64,000 bases of DNA from Thunnus maccoyii (lineage: Eukaryota; Chordata; Actinopteri; Scombriformes; Scombridae), in the NCBI RefSeq assembly GCF_910596095.1, contig NC_056536.1, positions 16,014,791 to 16,078,790 of the forward strand. Direction: 5' to 3'. The position numbers were made by a program, and so were the translations under genes. Each line of letters opens with the position of its first letter. Position 1 is the first letter of the stretch. This document shows positions 23,545 to 35,800 of the stretch, in pieces. The notes beneath the pieces were generated by a model. That model had not been told where the DNA came from and ran no database searches. It worked only from the letters and a program-made list of their open reading frames with translations.

Positions 23545-23736
23545 CTGAGGTGCCCTTGAGCAAAGCTCTTAACCCCAACTGCTCAGTTGAGCTGCTCAGT
23601 GGCCAGCAGATCAGACTGTGGTTGTACTGGGCAGCTTCCAGGTGTGAATGTGATCAGGGTGTTCCTGCAAAAGAAAGGCTTCCTCTCAGTGAAACTTCCC
23701 TGAATAAATGAGGGTAAAAAAAAAAAAAAAAAAAAA
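23545..23736 (+). repeat. SINE-like retroposed repeat ending in poly(A)
   Basis: The text 'gaggtgcccttgagcaaagctcttaacccc' followed by 'aactgctcag' matches a block common to teleost SINEs and LINE tails as I recall them. The element ends 'gaataaatgagggt' followed by a run of about 22 A (23715-23736). The poly(A) end on the + strand marks a sense-oriented insertion. The family is not settled. Confidence 0.55.
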
Positions 23737-23974
23737 GTCATCCAGCTGTTCTCAACATGGTCATAAAGAGCCAGTGCATCTTTGAGATTTTAAGTAAGCA
23801 TATTCATTTTTTTGTATGCAAAATTCACAATAACTGTTAATTATTACATTTTAAAACTTGAATAGAGTGAACACATTATGCTATTATGGTTTGTCACAGA
23901 GCATGAGGAAAATTTTGTCAAATATTGAGTTTGATGGTAAAATTATCAACCTCATTAAAAGATTAAATGTAAGA

Positions 23975-24045
23975 TACAGTACCGGTCAAAAGTTTAGAGA
24001 CAATTTCTCATTGAAGTGAATGGAAAACTTTTGAGTGGTACTGTA
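23975..24045. repeat. 71-bp inverted-terminal-repeat fragment of a Tc1/mariner-like element
   Basis: It begins TACAGTACCGGTCAAAAGTTT and ends AAACTTTTGAGTGGTACTGTA, inverted relatives of each other. The phrase 'CAGTACCGGTCAAAAGTTTGGACA' is a well-known teleost Tc1-type terminus. The transposase is absent, leaving only the two ends. Confidence 0.65.
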
Positions 24046-24938
24046 GGTTTATGAATGAGGGCTAATGTCTAATGATGGAGGCTCTCCAGTAATTCTGTCA
24101 GAGGATGTCATTCCTGAAGTAGAGCTCAGGAACGAGTGTTATGTAGTTTGTGTGATAGTTGGAGTGGCCGTCTTTCTCTCAATGACGTCCCAGTGAACCT
24201 CAGTCCATTTTTGCAGTACTGAGGAAAAAAAAACACCATCCAGTCCACTGAAAATGTTAAACACTGATGAAAGTGATGTCAACATGCCTGCTGTCCTGTG
24301 TGATTTAGAATTAATTTGGGCTTTACTTTGATGAAGGTTGCAGTTGCCAAGGAGGAATAAAAGGTTTTTATTTTTTACAATGGGTGTCTTCAGTCTTAAC
24401 TTGCAAAAGTTGGGGTTATCATGGGTGCTTACTGGTCCAAGATTTTGCAGCATATGTTTAAAAAATATTTTAAATTGAATGTCTAAATGTTAGAAACCAT
24501 AAAGCAGCATGATTACTAAGTTTTTTGTCCTTTTTAAGATTCTCTAAATAACCTTGCAAAATGTATTTAAGTTTCTTATGGCATCTGTCTAAAAATCTGA
24601 CCATTTCTGTGCTTGATTTTGTTTTCTTGTTCTGCAGATGTAAAAAAAAAAATTCTCTCTTAGATCATGTCTTGTGTACACCTGCACAAGTGTTTTTTTG
24701 TTTGTTTGTTTGTTTGTCAATGTAATGAAAGTAAATGCCTTTATATTCCATTCAATGTTTTCTCTCCATTCTTCACAAAAAAGGTGAATTCATTAAGTTG
24801 TTTAACCAGACAGCTAAAATACATCCAGCAGATCATAATTAGACAATTACTCCTTTAAAAGTCTAGTTGAAGGCTATGAAATCCTACTGAAACACTGTCA
24901 TATTCATATTATTGACCAAGTTGAGGATTTATTTGCAT

Positions 24939-25175
24939 AGACCTTTCAGACTTTAGGAAAAGCACACGTGTTACTAATAATGTTAACGATGGCTGTGTTC
25001 TGTTAAAGTGTCTCAGTAAACCGTGACGGTGCTACTAGAGAGCCAGCATGCACAACAGCAGGACCCTGAAACTGAAGCAGCTAAATGGAATTCAGGCATT
25101 ATTAATTTGATTATTTATACCTGTGCTTTTCCTGCTGTGACATGTCAAAATGTGTTGTGTAAAAAAGGCCTGATA
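24939..25175. repeat. Partial copy of the 'AGGCCTTTTTCACAG' inverted-repeat element
   Basis: It shares 'ctgaaactgaagcagctaaatggaattcag', 'attaatttgattatttatacctgtgctttt' and 'aggaaaagcacacgtgttactaataa' with the element at 60592-61232, and ends 'gtgtaaaaaaggcctgata'. Its left terminus is degraded. Confidence 0.55.
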
Positions 25176-26070
25176 CGTGTTCTCTAATACTTTATGATCG
25201 AGTCTCCTTGTTTTGATTATCAAACCAGCTGACAAGGTGCAACACATTTGATATTCAAAGCTTACATACAGCTGTAAGATTCATCATGGCAATGTCTGTG
25301 TCAGAATAATAGGAACACATACTGCTCTGTCACTGAAAACATGCTTGAATTTAAAATCCTTTAGTAATAGCACATTATATCCTGGATCAAAACATATATA
25401 CAAAAGCATGAATGTTAATTTAGTGAAGAAAAGGCTCCATTATTACATTTAACTGTGTGAAATGTCCCTCTGGTTAGTGATTAGGATTGAATGCAGCTGC
25501 GATCTCTTGGTGTAATTAAAGTCTTACTGGATTCATTAGACTGAAGCACAGTCATTACAATGAGAGGGCTGGAGGGGCTCAAATATGAGAAACAGCATCA
25601 TAAGTTTTCAGTTAGGACTGTTACTCAGACCTCTATCCAAACAATGTCAAATTCTGGAGCAAAAATGTAGTGTGGGCCCCTAATGAAGTTTTGATACAAG
25701 AGCTGACATAATACAAAGGGAATTTTATATTTATTTTAATACTGAGAAAAATATCTAATCTTCCAGAGAAGAACTAAGGCAAAACATTAAGACTGCCAAG
25801 AAATCGCAGATTGCATCTGTCAGTCCGTCTCTTGACAGGAAGACAAAAGTTAACTTTAGCACATTCAGTTCTCAAATTATCCATCGGGGGTCTCTCTAGC
25901 CTTGTCTCTGAATCATTGGCTCATAAAACAGCCTCCAAATGAGACGTTCAATATAATTTGTATATTCAAGGAAGATTGTAATGTAACAGTTTCTGTATAT
26001 TACATCAGCAGGCCTCATCTTTAATAGTTTATGCATTTTCAAACATATACTGAATTTCCATAATCTCATC

Positions 26071-26761
26071 AGTGGTGGAGGTACTCAGATCCTCTAGTTA
26101 GGATAAAAATACTAATACAACAATGTAAAATTAGTAATTTACAAGTAAAGATCCTGCATTTAAAATCCTACTTAAGTAAGAATACAGATGCATTATCACA
26201 AAAATGTATTTTATGTCTCAAGTGTAAAAGTACCTCGTTCTGTGGACGAATGCCCCAATGACTGCTATAATATTATATATTACAGTATTCATTTTTTAAT
26301 ACTGGTACATCAATGCAAAAGATGATTCATTTTGAAAATAAGGAAAATGTTCTGCTACAAAATTTGTCATTTTTCTTAAAAACTTTTCTGTTATCTCTAA
26401 TATTGGAAAGTTTTACTCATTTATTTTGGGTGTTGAACAGTTATTCAAATAATACCACCTGCTAGGTTTAGAGAGGAAATCTCTCTTTGAAGAGAGAAGT
26501 GCTAACAACTCATGCAGTGACATCTGAAACTTGACAAGGGGCCCCAAATAGATATAGCTTTTTTGTAAGAGGTCTCAAGTCAAAAAAAGTTGGGAACCAG
26601 CCATTTAATCTTCAATATTGCATTGTATGTTTTTATGTAAAATGTTAATCTGAAAAGTAAAAAGTAACTGTCTAATAAATGTGTATAATAAAAAGTACAA
26701 TAGTTCTACTGAAATGTAATGGAGTAGGAGTCAAAAAGTACAAAAAGCTATTCTACTTGAA
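26071..26761. repeat. 'AGTGGTGGAGGTACTCAGATCCT' interspersed repeat
   Basis: It opens with a phrase typical of an abundant teleost repeat (agtggtggaagtattcagatcctttac…) and contains 'tacaagtaaagatcctgcatt' and 'tctgaaaagtaaaaagtaactgtc.aataaatgt'. The latter part matches 46340-46795. No coding capacity is visible, and the repeat class is not known to me. Confidence 0.65.
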
Positions 26762-26977
26762 GGCTATTACCGCTATTCCATAATTGAATAAAGCATATAA
26801 TTTGGTATTTTGTATTTTTATGGTATGTGTTATGTCCATTGGAGTCACTTTAGTTTTGCCGTCATACACTCATGTACTTTTATGTGTGTATGGATCCCTT
26901 GTTTTTTAGTACTGAAGTTCTTGTATTGCCCACATGTTGTAGATAATATGGTCCAAAAATAGGAATATATAGTGTGC

Positions 26978-26979
<2 letters not shown>

Positions 26980-27022
<43 letters not shown>
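26980..27022. repeat. (TA)n microsatellite
   Basis: About 21 uninterrupted TA units, preceded by a GTGTGCG stretch. Likely polymorphic in length. Confidence 0.95.
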
Positions 27023-27026
<4 letters not shown>

Positions 27027-27399
27027 GTATGTAAGTATGACTGAGCCAGTGGTTTGTAAATTTAAAGAAAATTGTCAAAACCAACCGTTTTTATCATTCT
27101 GTATCACTTAAATTCTTACTAAGAATGACTAAAAAGCTGTTTACATAATAATTGCTTCCTCCATAGTGATTAGATATAACGTTAGATATGGTTAAAAACT
27201 TCTGAAGTGAATGAGAAAGGAGTCTTTTTGACAGGTCTACCACACTTCAAATGACCTTTTTTTCATCCAGTTTCTAGGCTGAGAGGGGAAATATTTTCTT
27301 GTATGTGCCTGTATGTCCAAAAAATATGAATCACCACAGGAAACTTGTTAAAAATGGGTCCCAAAACCAGCCAAGCATTTGCCCTCAACGTCCGGGTAC

Positions 27400-27521
27400 A
27401 TATTTAAACCAACGTCTGGCTACGAGAGTTGACGTGAACTCTCGCGATGACTCGACGTCGAGGGGAGTGTCAAATTCCAAGAGAGAGGAGAGGAGAGGGA
27501 GCCAGAGAGAGGGGCGCAAGG
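27400..27521 (+). promoter_or_regulatory. atf7: atf7 promoter and probable non-coding exon 1
   Basis: A CpG-rich block begins near 27390 and contains, within 35 bp: a CRE-like TGACGTGA (27430-27437), TCTCGCGA (27440-27447), and a perfect 12-bp palindrome CTCGACGTCGAG (27451-27462). A purine-rich stretch then ends at a strong donor, GTAAGT at 27522-27527. This suits a non-coding first exon spliced to the exon at about 32805. The transcription start and exon boundaries are inferred. Confidence 0.5.
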
Positions 27522-28370
27522 GTAAGTTTGTAAACACTTTATTACCCTTTAAAGTCACCATAGATATGTCCTCTACATTAAACTACGACAAAGTAGCGTC
27601 CAGCGCGACAGTTTTCATTGTTTGTTACGATTAAAACTGCACGTCTGTGTAATTGTCAAACTGTTGTGGCAGTTACAACGTTTCATTCGGATTCACTGTC
27701 TCGCTTTGAACTCAAGTGTAAGTCTGCTAACCAGTCAACTGCTAGCTCCTCTCTTGCTTTTGTGAATTTTTGACTGTCTGTAATGCCTTTAAAATATACC
27801 AGTTCAACTTCAACTCGGACTTCATTAAATTAACGTTAATGTTTGTTTGTTGTCATCGCGGAAACTGGTTGTAGCGCTGTTATTACTCATTTTGAATGTG
27901 CGTTCGGCCTGTTGTTAACGCTAGCCACACAGAGCTAGCCATTAGTTTTATCGTGGACACAAACGTTAATTTCGGGGTTTTAACCAATAAGATTCTGTTC
28001 TCCGATGTTATTGACAGCGTCCAAAGCTTCGCATGCGTTAGATGTTGTTGACTGACGTGCTTATAGCCAATTGCTGAAAAGAATAGGCGGTCTTGTTACG
28101 GGAAAAGGCAGGGCTTTAAGTGCGCCCGTACGTAGCCAGAAGGTAATGGAGGCTAAAAAAGACAAACTTTTCAAGCCAGTCAGCGTTGTCTGGAAGAGGG
28201 AACTAAAATGTGCAGGACTGTGGGATTTCAGGTTTATTATTAACCTCTCCTTCATGCCCGAAACTCCACAAAAAAATAACCGCCCGTCTGTTTTTTTGGC
28301 GGTAGACTTTGCTATGAAGTACTTTGTTGATCCCCGTGGGGAAATTGATCCTCCGCATTTGACCCATCCT

Positions 28371-28418
<48 letters not shown>

Positions 28419-31400
28419 GGAGATGGACTATGGTGTCTATCTGGGTTTGCAAGAAGAGCCTAAAAAGAACTCAAATCTCAAGTAATAATGATATCCATAG
28501 TATTGCAATCTGAGCTGTTAAACGCCCCAGGATCCACATCCCCATGCATGTCAACACCTTCATTGGGAATGTAGGTCATGTTTTTGGCAGAGTTGTACCA
28601 ACTTCCATCACATAGAGAAGTGTTAACACCAGAAAATACTGCAGCCCGTTTTTGTACAATCAAACATCTCGACCCTCTCTCAGTAGTGACATATGTTTTG
28701 AAATTATGTGCACCATAAACGTTCTTTGATACAACTTAAACATCATCACATTAACACATCTGGTGTTTAAATCTAATATTTCAAAATTATATGTTGAGCA
28801 TGCATGCTTTTATGGATACAATTTTGCCTGAGGCTGAGATGTCAGTGATACAAAATGCTCTATTTATGCTTAATGCTATAGGGCATAAATTATTTACCAA
28901 CTTTGTTTCAGCACCAGAGGCTGGGTAGGCTCTAATTTTGATGAGAGAAAAAAACATCAAGTGACATGATCTTTTTATTTTGACTTTGTAGTTACTGAAC
29001 TAAAACCTTACGGCCAGTGCTGATAAAAGTTCCTGAATCAAATCGTCACAGTGTTTCTGATTTAATTTTAGATAAATGCCCGGGGTCCATCCTGCATTGT
29101 CCTGTACTGTGTGCTAGCTCGGCATGGATTTAGCTTTTAGACCTTGTTAGTTATGCAGACATGGATATAGGATTTCATTTGTTCCATTTACCAAATCTCG
29201 GGTTCACTTTGCTTACATAAATACATATTGGCTGTTGCACACACCCAGTTACAGCCTGGATCTCCTGTCTCTAAAGCGCATAACTCACATTTACAAGACC
29301 TCACCTGTGATCTAGTAAATACCCATGACCCCTCACTTAACCAATCGCTGACTTTTTCTTTATTTCTTTTTCTTTCTTTCTTTCACTATTTCCTCATTAC
29401 CTCCCCCTCCTTTACTTTTTTTCTTTTTGTGGGGTCTCCCCTACCCTCTGGCAATTCAAGCCTCGGATTCCAGCGTCATGGCTGCAGCGTGAGCTATTAA
29501 TACAGTTTGTTTAGTCAGTTTCCTAGCAAGCTGCATCAAACACTGGATGGCTGTGGCTGATTATAGCTGGGACTCGTTCCCCTACACCTGCTGAGTCGGA
29601 GAAATCCAAGTTAACGGTGGGACTTTGGCAGCAGCTCAATGAGAGGGACAGGATTTAGGGAACTTTGAGTGCTTCCAACATGTCACCTTGGATGAAAGGA
29701 GGCAAAAATAGGTGGACTTTGTATCCAAACCTGTGATGAATATTAGCGATGTGTCTCAGGACTAATGTAACTAGCAGATTGATTTATTGTCTCACACAGA
29801 GTTGAGGCTGCATGAAGCAGAGCGTTTTACAGGACGCCGTAAAACTCACACTGTCGATTCATTAATTATGCTCAGGGTTTATTCTCAATGAGACACATAT
29901 GACAAAGTAATAAACATTCTGTTCAGGCATGTGAATCTAGCAGAGGATTTCAGATAGGACTGCAGTTTTAGAAGATACCCTTCCAGATAGATTGTCTTAC
30001 CACAAAGCCACGCAATAGATGCCAAAGAAAGGACCACAGAACGTGGTTAAGATATTGGTTGGTGCAGCTATGAAAACAAATGGTATTTTTCCACCCCTGT
30101 CATCTGGAATTTATGGTGGACTTCCCACAAAATCAAATCCCCACATTTCATGTCGGTGCCAGCCAGCCAAGTTAATGTCTAGCATGTCTTTAGTAAGATG
30201 TAAACTCTTGAAATCTGTTCCCCACTCCTCACGCCAGATGTGTCCATTTCCCCACACAGTCCACACCCTCGGTATAACGAGCTAGTCGGAGTATCTCGTT
30301 TGCAGACACATCTCTGCACAAATAGACTCACTGGATTGGAAGCACTTTGTGAGGGCCCTGGCACTGACCTGTTGCTTTTCTCCAGAGCACGGGAGGTCTG
30401 CTAGAAATCAGACTGCTCTGCTTCATCGGTCCTTTTGATCTGTGCAGACAGGGACGACGCTTTTGCTTGCAAACAGGACGCAGGCCCCTTTCCTCATAAA
30501 GACATGGAGCTGAGAGACACAACGGTTAGGCCTGTTGCAGGCCCAGCGTCATGGGAGAGCGTCATATTCCAGCGCAAGGCTTCAGTAATCATGTGTTGGC
30601 TCAGAGGCAGCTGTCCTCGGCAGAGGGAGAGATGGAGGGAGGAAGGAGGAAAATATACTGACTTCACATTGGGAAAGCTTTCAGACATTTATGCCTCGCC
30701 AACATAATGAATAATCTGTCCCACTCAATAATGTTAGGCTACATGCTCCAGCCATGTAGTAGGTACAATAGAGGTTAATGTGGTCAGTAACACAGTAATA
30801 TTACAATACTAAATATTTTTAACTAATGCTGCCTTCCAGTTTGTGGGAAAGCCGTAGATATTATGTTGGATTAATCCATCAGCCGCTTTTTGAAATGAAC
30901 ATGATAAAACAAGCATTACAAACAAGTCAAAACAACACAGAAGTAAAGAAGGTTGTCATGTCAAATTATCGTAGCCAAAGTAAAATTTTAGGAAGTGGAT
31001 CGCTAAGACATCAAAGGCAAACATTTTGAAAGGCTACTACTAAACCATTAAGGCCAGACTCCATCCCTCCTCATGTATTTTAGCTGAACCTTATTGAGTG
31101 TTGCGGTTGTAGTTGCTTTTGTTTATTGAACGGTACATACTTGTATACATAGCAAGGGCCTTTGATGCATGTTAGTAGTTTCTGTACTGTACTGTCAGTG
31201 GGACAGCATTGTGTAATTGCTGCCAAACGTCACTTAGCGCCAGCCGAGAGTGCTAAAACATTTATGTCCCCCGTCTCTCGTCCATCGGCATCACCACCCC
31301 TCCAAATCCCTAATTTAAATTTAATGACCAAGTTATTTTTTTCTAAACTTCCCAGTTTGTCTTAACGTGGAGTGTTGCCCAGCTGTGCAGAGCAGTGCAG

Positions 31401-32804
31401 GGTGGGGTGTTTGGTGGAGTTGGGGATAGGGTTGGGGTGGGAGGGCAGCCGTCCTCTGTGGAGACAGCTGACAGAATCAGTAAGCCTCCCACAGCTTTAG
31501 CTTATGTCACTGTAGCTTCAGGCACAACAGGAGGAGAAACCAAACAGAAGCATGTGCATGTTTAACTCTTGACAATAGCATGTACTCAGGAAGAGAGGGA
31601 TCTCGTATTTAGTTTGTAGTTCGGAGGAAAGCCTTGGAAGCGTTTCCAGTGCATACAAATGCCCAACAATGTCCCTCTATTTTTACAGTAACACCAAATA
31701 TTTATGCTATGTTAATAGCACTTTAATAAGATTCCTTTTATGTTATTACAGCATAGAGCTGGACGATAAACTCAGTTTTTTTGATTCCTGAAATTATGAA
31801 TATTCTGCTGACCTAAATTTAGTTGCAGTTGCAGTTTTTTAGTGAAGAGATTGTGTGAAGTCCATAACTTTAACTGAGAATGGATACAACAACAACCAAC
31901 CAGTTAGCCCAAATTCCACTGAAAATCTCTACTATCTGAAATTGGTGATACTGTAATTACTGGGGTCAAGTATATCAGAAGTGTGACAACATGAAAAAAG
32001 GAATCGAATTATATACTGATGTATTACTCCATTATAAAAATAATATTTTTGGGTAACTGTGACAATTTATTGTGGCATTGATTTTAGATCTTATTGTCCA
32101 GCTCTAACATATCAGCAGCATTTTCATGTAATTCTCCTCAGCAAGCAGCCAGCAAACACTTACAGATACTTACTGCCATTAAAATGTCATGATATATGAA
32201 ACTAAAAGTATCACAACATTGTTGGTATTCACGTATTGAGTAAAAAACTAGTATTTCAGTATTTCCCACTTCCAATCAGCGGTGTCTATTGGATTTCTCC
32301 ACCAGTCACGTGTGTCTTCACACTGAAAAAGCAAGCAAGCAAGTTAGTTGGAATTAACTAGCACTAAAAGTGTACTGTGGAGTCACTCAGAGCGTTGATG
32401 GAGATTACAAAAACAGAGATTGCGCACATTGAAACAGTTGGAACAGAACGGGGGAGCGACTGAATGTGGGGTACATGAAGGGAAAAGGTTGGGAGGTGCT
32501 GGAGAGGTGAGCAGAGGGAGTGGTAAAGACAGAAGGAGGGATTGGAAGTGAGGGAAAATCAGACAGAAGGAGAGAGAGAGAGGGAGATATCTTTGTGTAA
32601 ACGGTAGCTGTTGTCCTCTCTGGAAACGGCTCCTCATTGGCCAACCAGGAGCCCCCCTGTGTGAAGGAAGTATCACCAGGGAAACTTCGTCTCGCTGCCT
32701 CTGTGCGTGTTTTCCTCCTTGCCAGGGTTATTTTTAAATAGCATTCAGCTTCCTGCTCAGACTAGAGACTACAAGCCACAGCATCCCTGTTGTGTTGTTT
32801 TCAG
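27522..32804 (+). other. atf7 putative intron 1 (5' UTR intron)
   Basis: It runs from the donor at 27522 to a TTTTCAG acceptor at 32803-32804. The first 600 bp stay CpG-rich. A LINE/SINE-tail-like fragment and an AC repeat lie at 28309-28417, and a CT-rich tract at about 29345-29430. Elsewhere (28500-29330, 29440-32800) I see no gene, known repeat or RNA. Several short open frames lack family similarity. Confidence 0.45.
28309..28417 (+). repeat. Retroelement-tail-like fragment plus (CA)n microsatellite
   Basis: 'gaagtactttgttgatccccgtggggaaatt' followed by 'cctccgcatttgacccatcc' is a phrase I recall from the 3' ends of teleost retroposons. It leads into about 22 CA units (28373-28417). A 130-codon open frame running through it is therefore not taken as a gene. 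Confidence 0.6.
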
Positions 32805-32891
32805 GATTCGCCAGCTGACAAATCCAGAAAAACTGCAGCAATGTTCTCCTCTTCTCCTCTCCCACAGTTACATTGCATGCTTTTTGCAAAA

Positions 32892-35800
32892 ATGGGGGAC
32901 GACCGACCTTTTGTGTGCAATGCTCCTGGCTGTGGACAGGTAAGTCCCCTCCTTCCTTGTCCTGGGTTTCAAGTGTGTGCATGTGTGTGGTGTGGAGTAG
33001 TTTTACCCTTGTGTAAGTAGTGTACAACAGTCAACTGTAACTACTTATGAATGAATGTGTTTTCCTTCTAAAAGAAAATGGAGTATAGCTTCATATATAC
33101 AATGAGCAAACTTGTTAATCCTTAAAAAGACTTGGGGCTGACAGCACACGTCTTCTCATTGCCAGCATAAGCGAACTTGCTGTGATTTATGCAGCTCTCT
33201 CAATGATCATCACACTAACAGCATTTTCGCTAACATGCTGTCTCCTGAGACAATGCTGTCTCCTTTAGCAATGACTCACTGGAAGCTCCAGTGAGTAATC
33301 AGAGCACAGTTATTGTTTCAACCTGTCACTGTTGACTTCTAGCGCCTGCAGACACAGGTTTGAGCCACAGCAGTGACTCAGCTGAGTGCCAATAGTGTGC
33401 TCACATGCCAGTAACGTGGTGCATTGTCGGGGCTTGGCCTGATATCACAGCAAATTATGAGAAGTGCGTTCTTGAACTCACGATTATTCAACACAGGAAA
33501 CATCATGTACGAGGCTGCTTTCAGTTGGGTGTGATATCCCAGAGCTAGTGTTGGATTATGTCTCCTGGGGTCTGGAGGGAGAACATGTTTATGTGGTTAA
33601 GGAACATTTGTGATTCATAAGCCCACTTCCATCCTCTGATCAGGAGTGATCTGTTGTACACGGGGGTTTGCGGTTTGAACAGCAGGCATGAAAAGCAGCT
33701 AAACGTGTGTGTGTCAGATAAATAAATGATGATTGGTTGTTTTTTTGTTTTCTTCTCAGAACATTATGGACACCAGGGGACCCCTTTCCCTGATAGAAAA
33801 CAAAAAACATTTAACCTCCCCTTTGACATGTTTCTGTGATATATGTACTCTGCATATTTCATTTGTACACATCATTATTAATTTAGTTGACAGCTAAAGC
33901 AACAAAATCACATGAAAGCTTCTTAAGGCAAAGTTGACGGTTGATGACAGCGTTGGGTCTACAGCTGTGGCACTCTGACCAGCTTTGTTTGATTGTTAAA
34001 CTGTTGTATAAACAGGTCTGAGATCATAGTGGGGTGTGATGGGGCTAGTTGTTTGGATGTAGGTTTGTGATATAACAACACAATCTGAGTTATCTGCACA
34101 TTATTAAGATTGGCTAAAACCTTACTTTGAGGAATATGGACATGTTTTTCTTGTTTAATTTGACAAAAGAATCCCAGACGTCCCAAATGTTAAGGCAAGC
34201 GTTCATTATTATTATTTTTTACACTTGGTAACAGCAAAACAAGCTTAAAACACAACATTGACATTAGCAATGTTAGCAAACACTCACCTGTTTACACAGC
34301 CAGCAGACACGAAGCAACATTAGCATTAATTTGGATTTGTGCTGAGCAGGTAGTGAACTTGTTGGTTTAGCAGAGATTTTTTTTTTGCTGAAAACAGCTA
34401 CCTGCAGCTGGAGATTGGGATCAGGTTGATGAGAGAGGTGAGACAGTAGAGTTGTGGGGCCATAAAATCCAAAACAATGAGTTGAAAGATGCTAAAACAC
34501 TCCACGGAGCTGTGGGGAACTGCGGAGTTAAGAGATAATTCACTGAAGGTTTGTCACTACGAGCGAGCCCTTTCACATTACACACAGTCATTTGATCCAT
34601 TGGAAATGTAAAAATATCAGCCGGTGCAGCTTTAAATGTTGCGTAAACACAAGCAGCTGAACGAGGAATTTCCTTAGATTAAATACAGTCTGAAATTTTA
34701 AATATTTTTATTTGAACCAGGAACTATCTGATCAAAGAATAAGCAAATTAAACTGCAGAAGTAACCAGGCATTTGATTTTCAAACTTTTGGCCCTCGATA
34801 GTTTGTGCTATGGACACATTTAAGTTTGTACCATAAAAGTATTGAGATTCAATTCCCAGTCTTACATATAAAGCCAGCTTGTAACATCATACAAATTGTT
34901 ATGTTCTGCTGGCCAGAACATCCTTTATGTTAGTTTGCTTTATGTCCAAATGCCGTTTTACTGCTGCCCTTTACAAGCAACAGTTGTCTACCAGGAAAGT
35001 CTGAATCATGCCCATAATAGAACGAGGATGATTGACTCCTGGCTTTGCTCAGGGTTTTCCTTTTACCGAGTTAACAACAACAACAGCAGCAGCACCCCAT
35101 TATACGATGCCTAGTATTTACTGTGTGGGGAGGGGTAATCCTAGCTGCTAGTATCTCATACAGGGAGATTAGTGGGAGATAGTTTCCTCCGCAAGACCCA
35201 GCCGCCTTGTTCAGAGGAAAGAGACAAATGAGACATGTAGTTGTATTGGTGATGTTGCCTGGTACGGCTAAAAATAAGCTCCCTGACACTTGACTGTGTT
35301 TCCACTTCACTCTCTCACGACTGAACTCGCAACTGCAACGCGGCACCCTAAAATAGGCTCCAGCGAATGGTGAATAGGCTGGTGCCACAGCCAAGATTAT
35401 TCCTCCTACGTCTCTGACTGATTCACCTCGCCACTTCTCCAAAGACGAAGTGCTGTGTGTCGGAGGATGGCTGTTGGTGCTGTCTTCTAAAGGTCTGATT
35501 TGCCAGACCTCCCGTAGCTTCTATTGTGGATATGTGATAGGAAGTAAAAGAACGTAGGCTTTTTACTGAGACACAGTTTCCAACATCCACATGTTTTAAA
35601 TGGCAACTTGTTCTCTCCTGTAAAAACACCTTACAGTTGCATCTGTTTTATCAACTTATTTGCTTTCTGTATTTTTCCATGCCAGTAGTTTTTACACTTC
35701 TTCAATTTATTTAGGCTACATTTATAATTTCTCATTTCTCATTCCCTTTATATTTGTGCTGTAAAAATCACTTCAGGTCTCATCCATAGTAGCTTCATAA

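Larger units (their letters stand above)
23053..24380 (+). other. asb8: asb8 3' UTR (predicted)
   Basis: No gene lies between the asb8 stop and the AATAAA at 24356-24361, which is followed by T-rich and GT-containing sequence. The region includes a SINE-like insertion (23545-23736) and a Tc1-like terminal-repeat fragment (23975-24045). Another AATAAA at 23703 lies inside the SINE-like element. The true end is uncertain. Confidence 0.5.
24380..27400. other. Intergenic spacer between asb8 and atf7
   Basis: AT-rich spacer without a recognisable gene. It contains a diverged repeat at 24939-25175 related to the element at 60592-61232, an interspersed repeat at 26071-26761 and a TA microsatellite at 26980-27022. 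The remainder (25180-26070) shows nothing I can name. Confidence 0.6.

Noticed and set aside
28071..28463. 130-codon open frame on the + strand
   Set aside because: It runs through a retroelement-tail fragment and a CA microsatellite (His-Thr repeats) and has no independent support.
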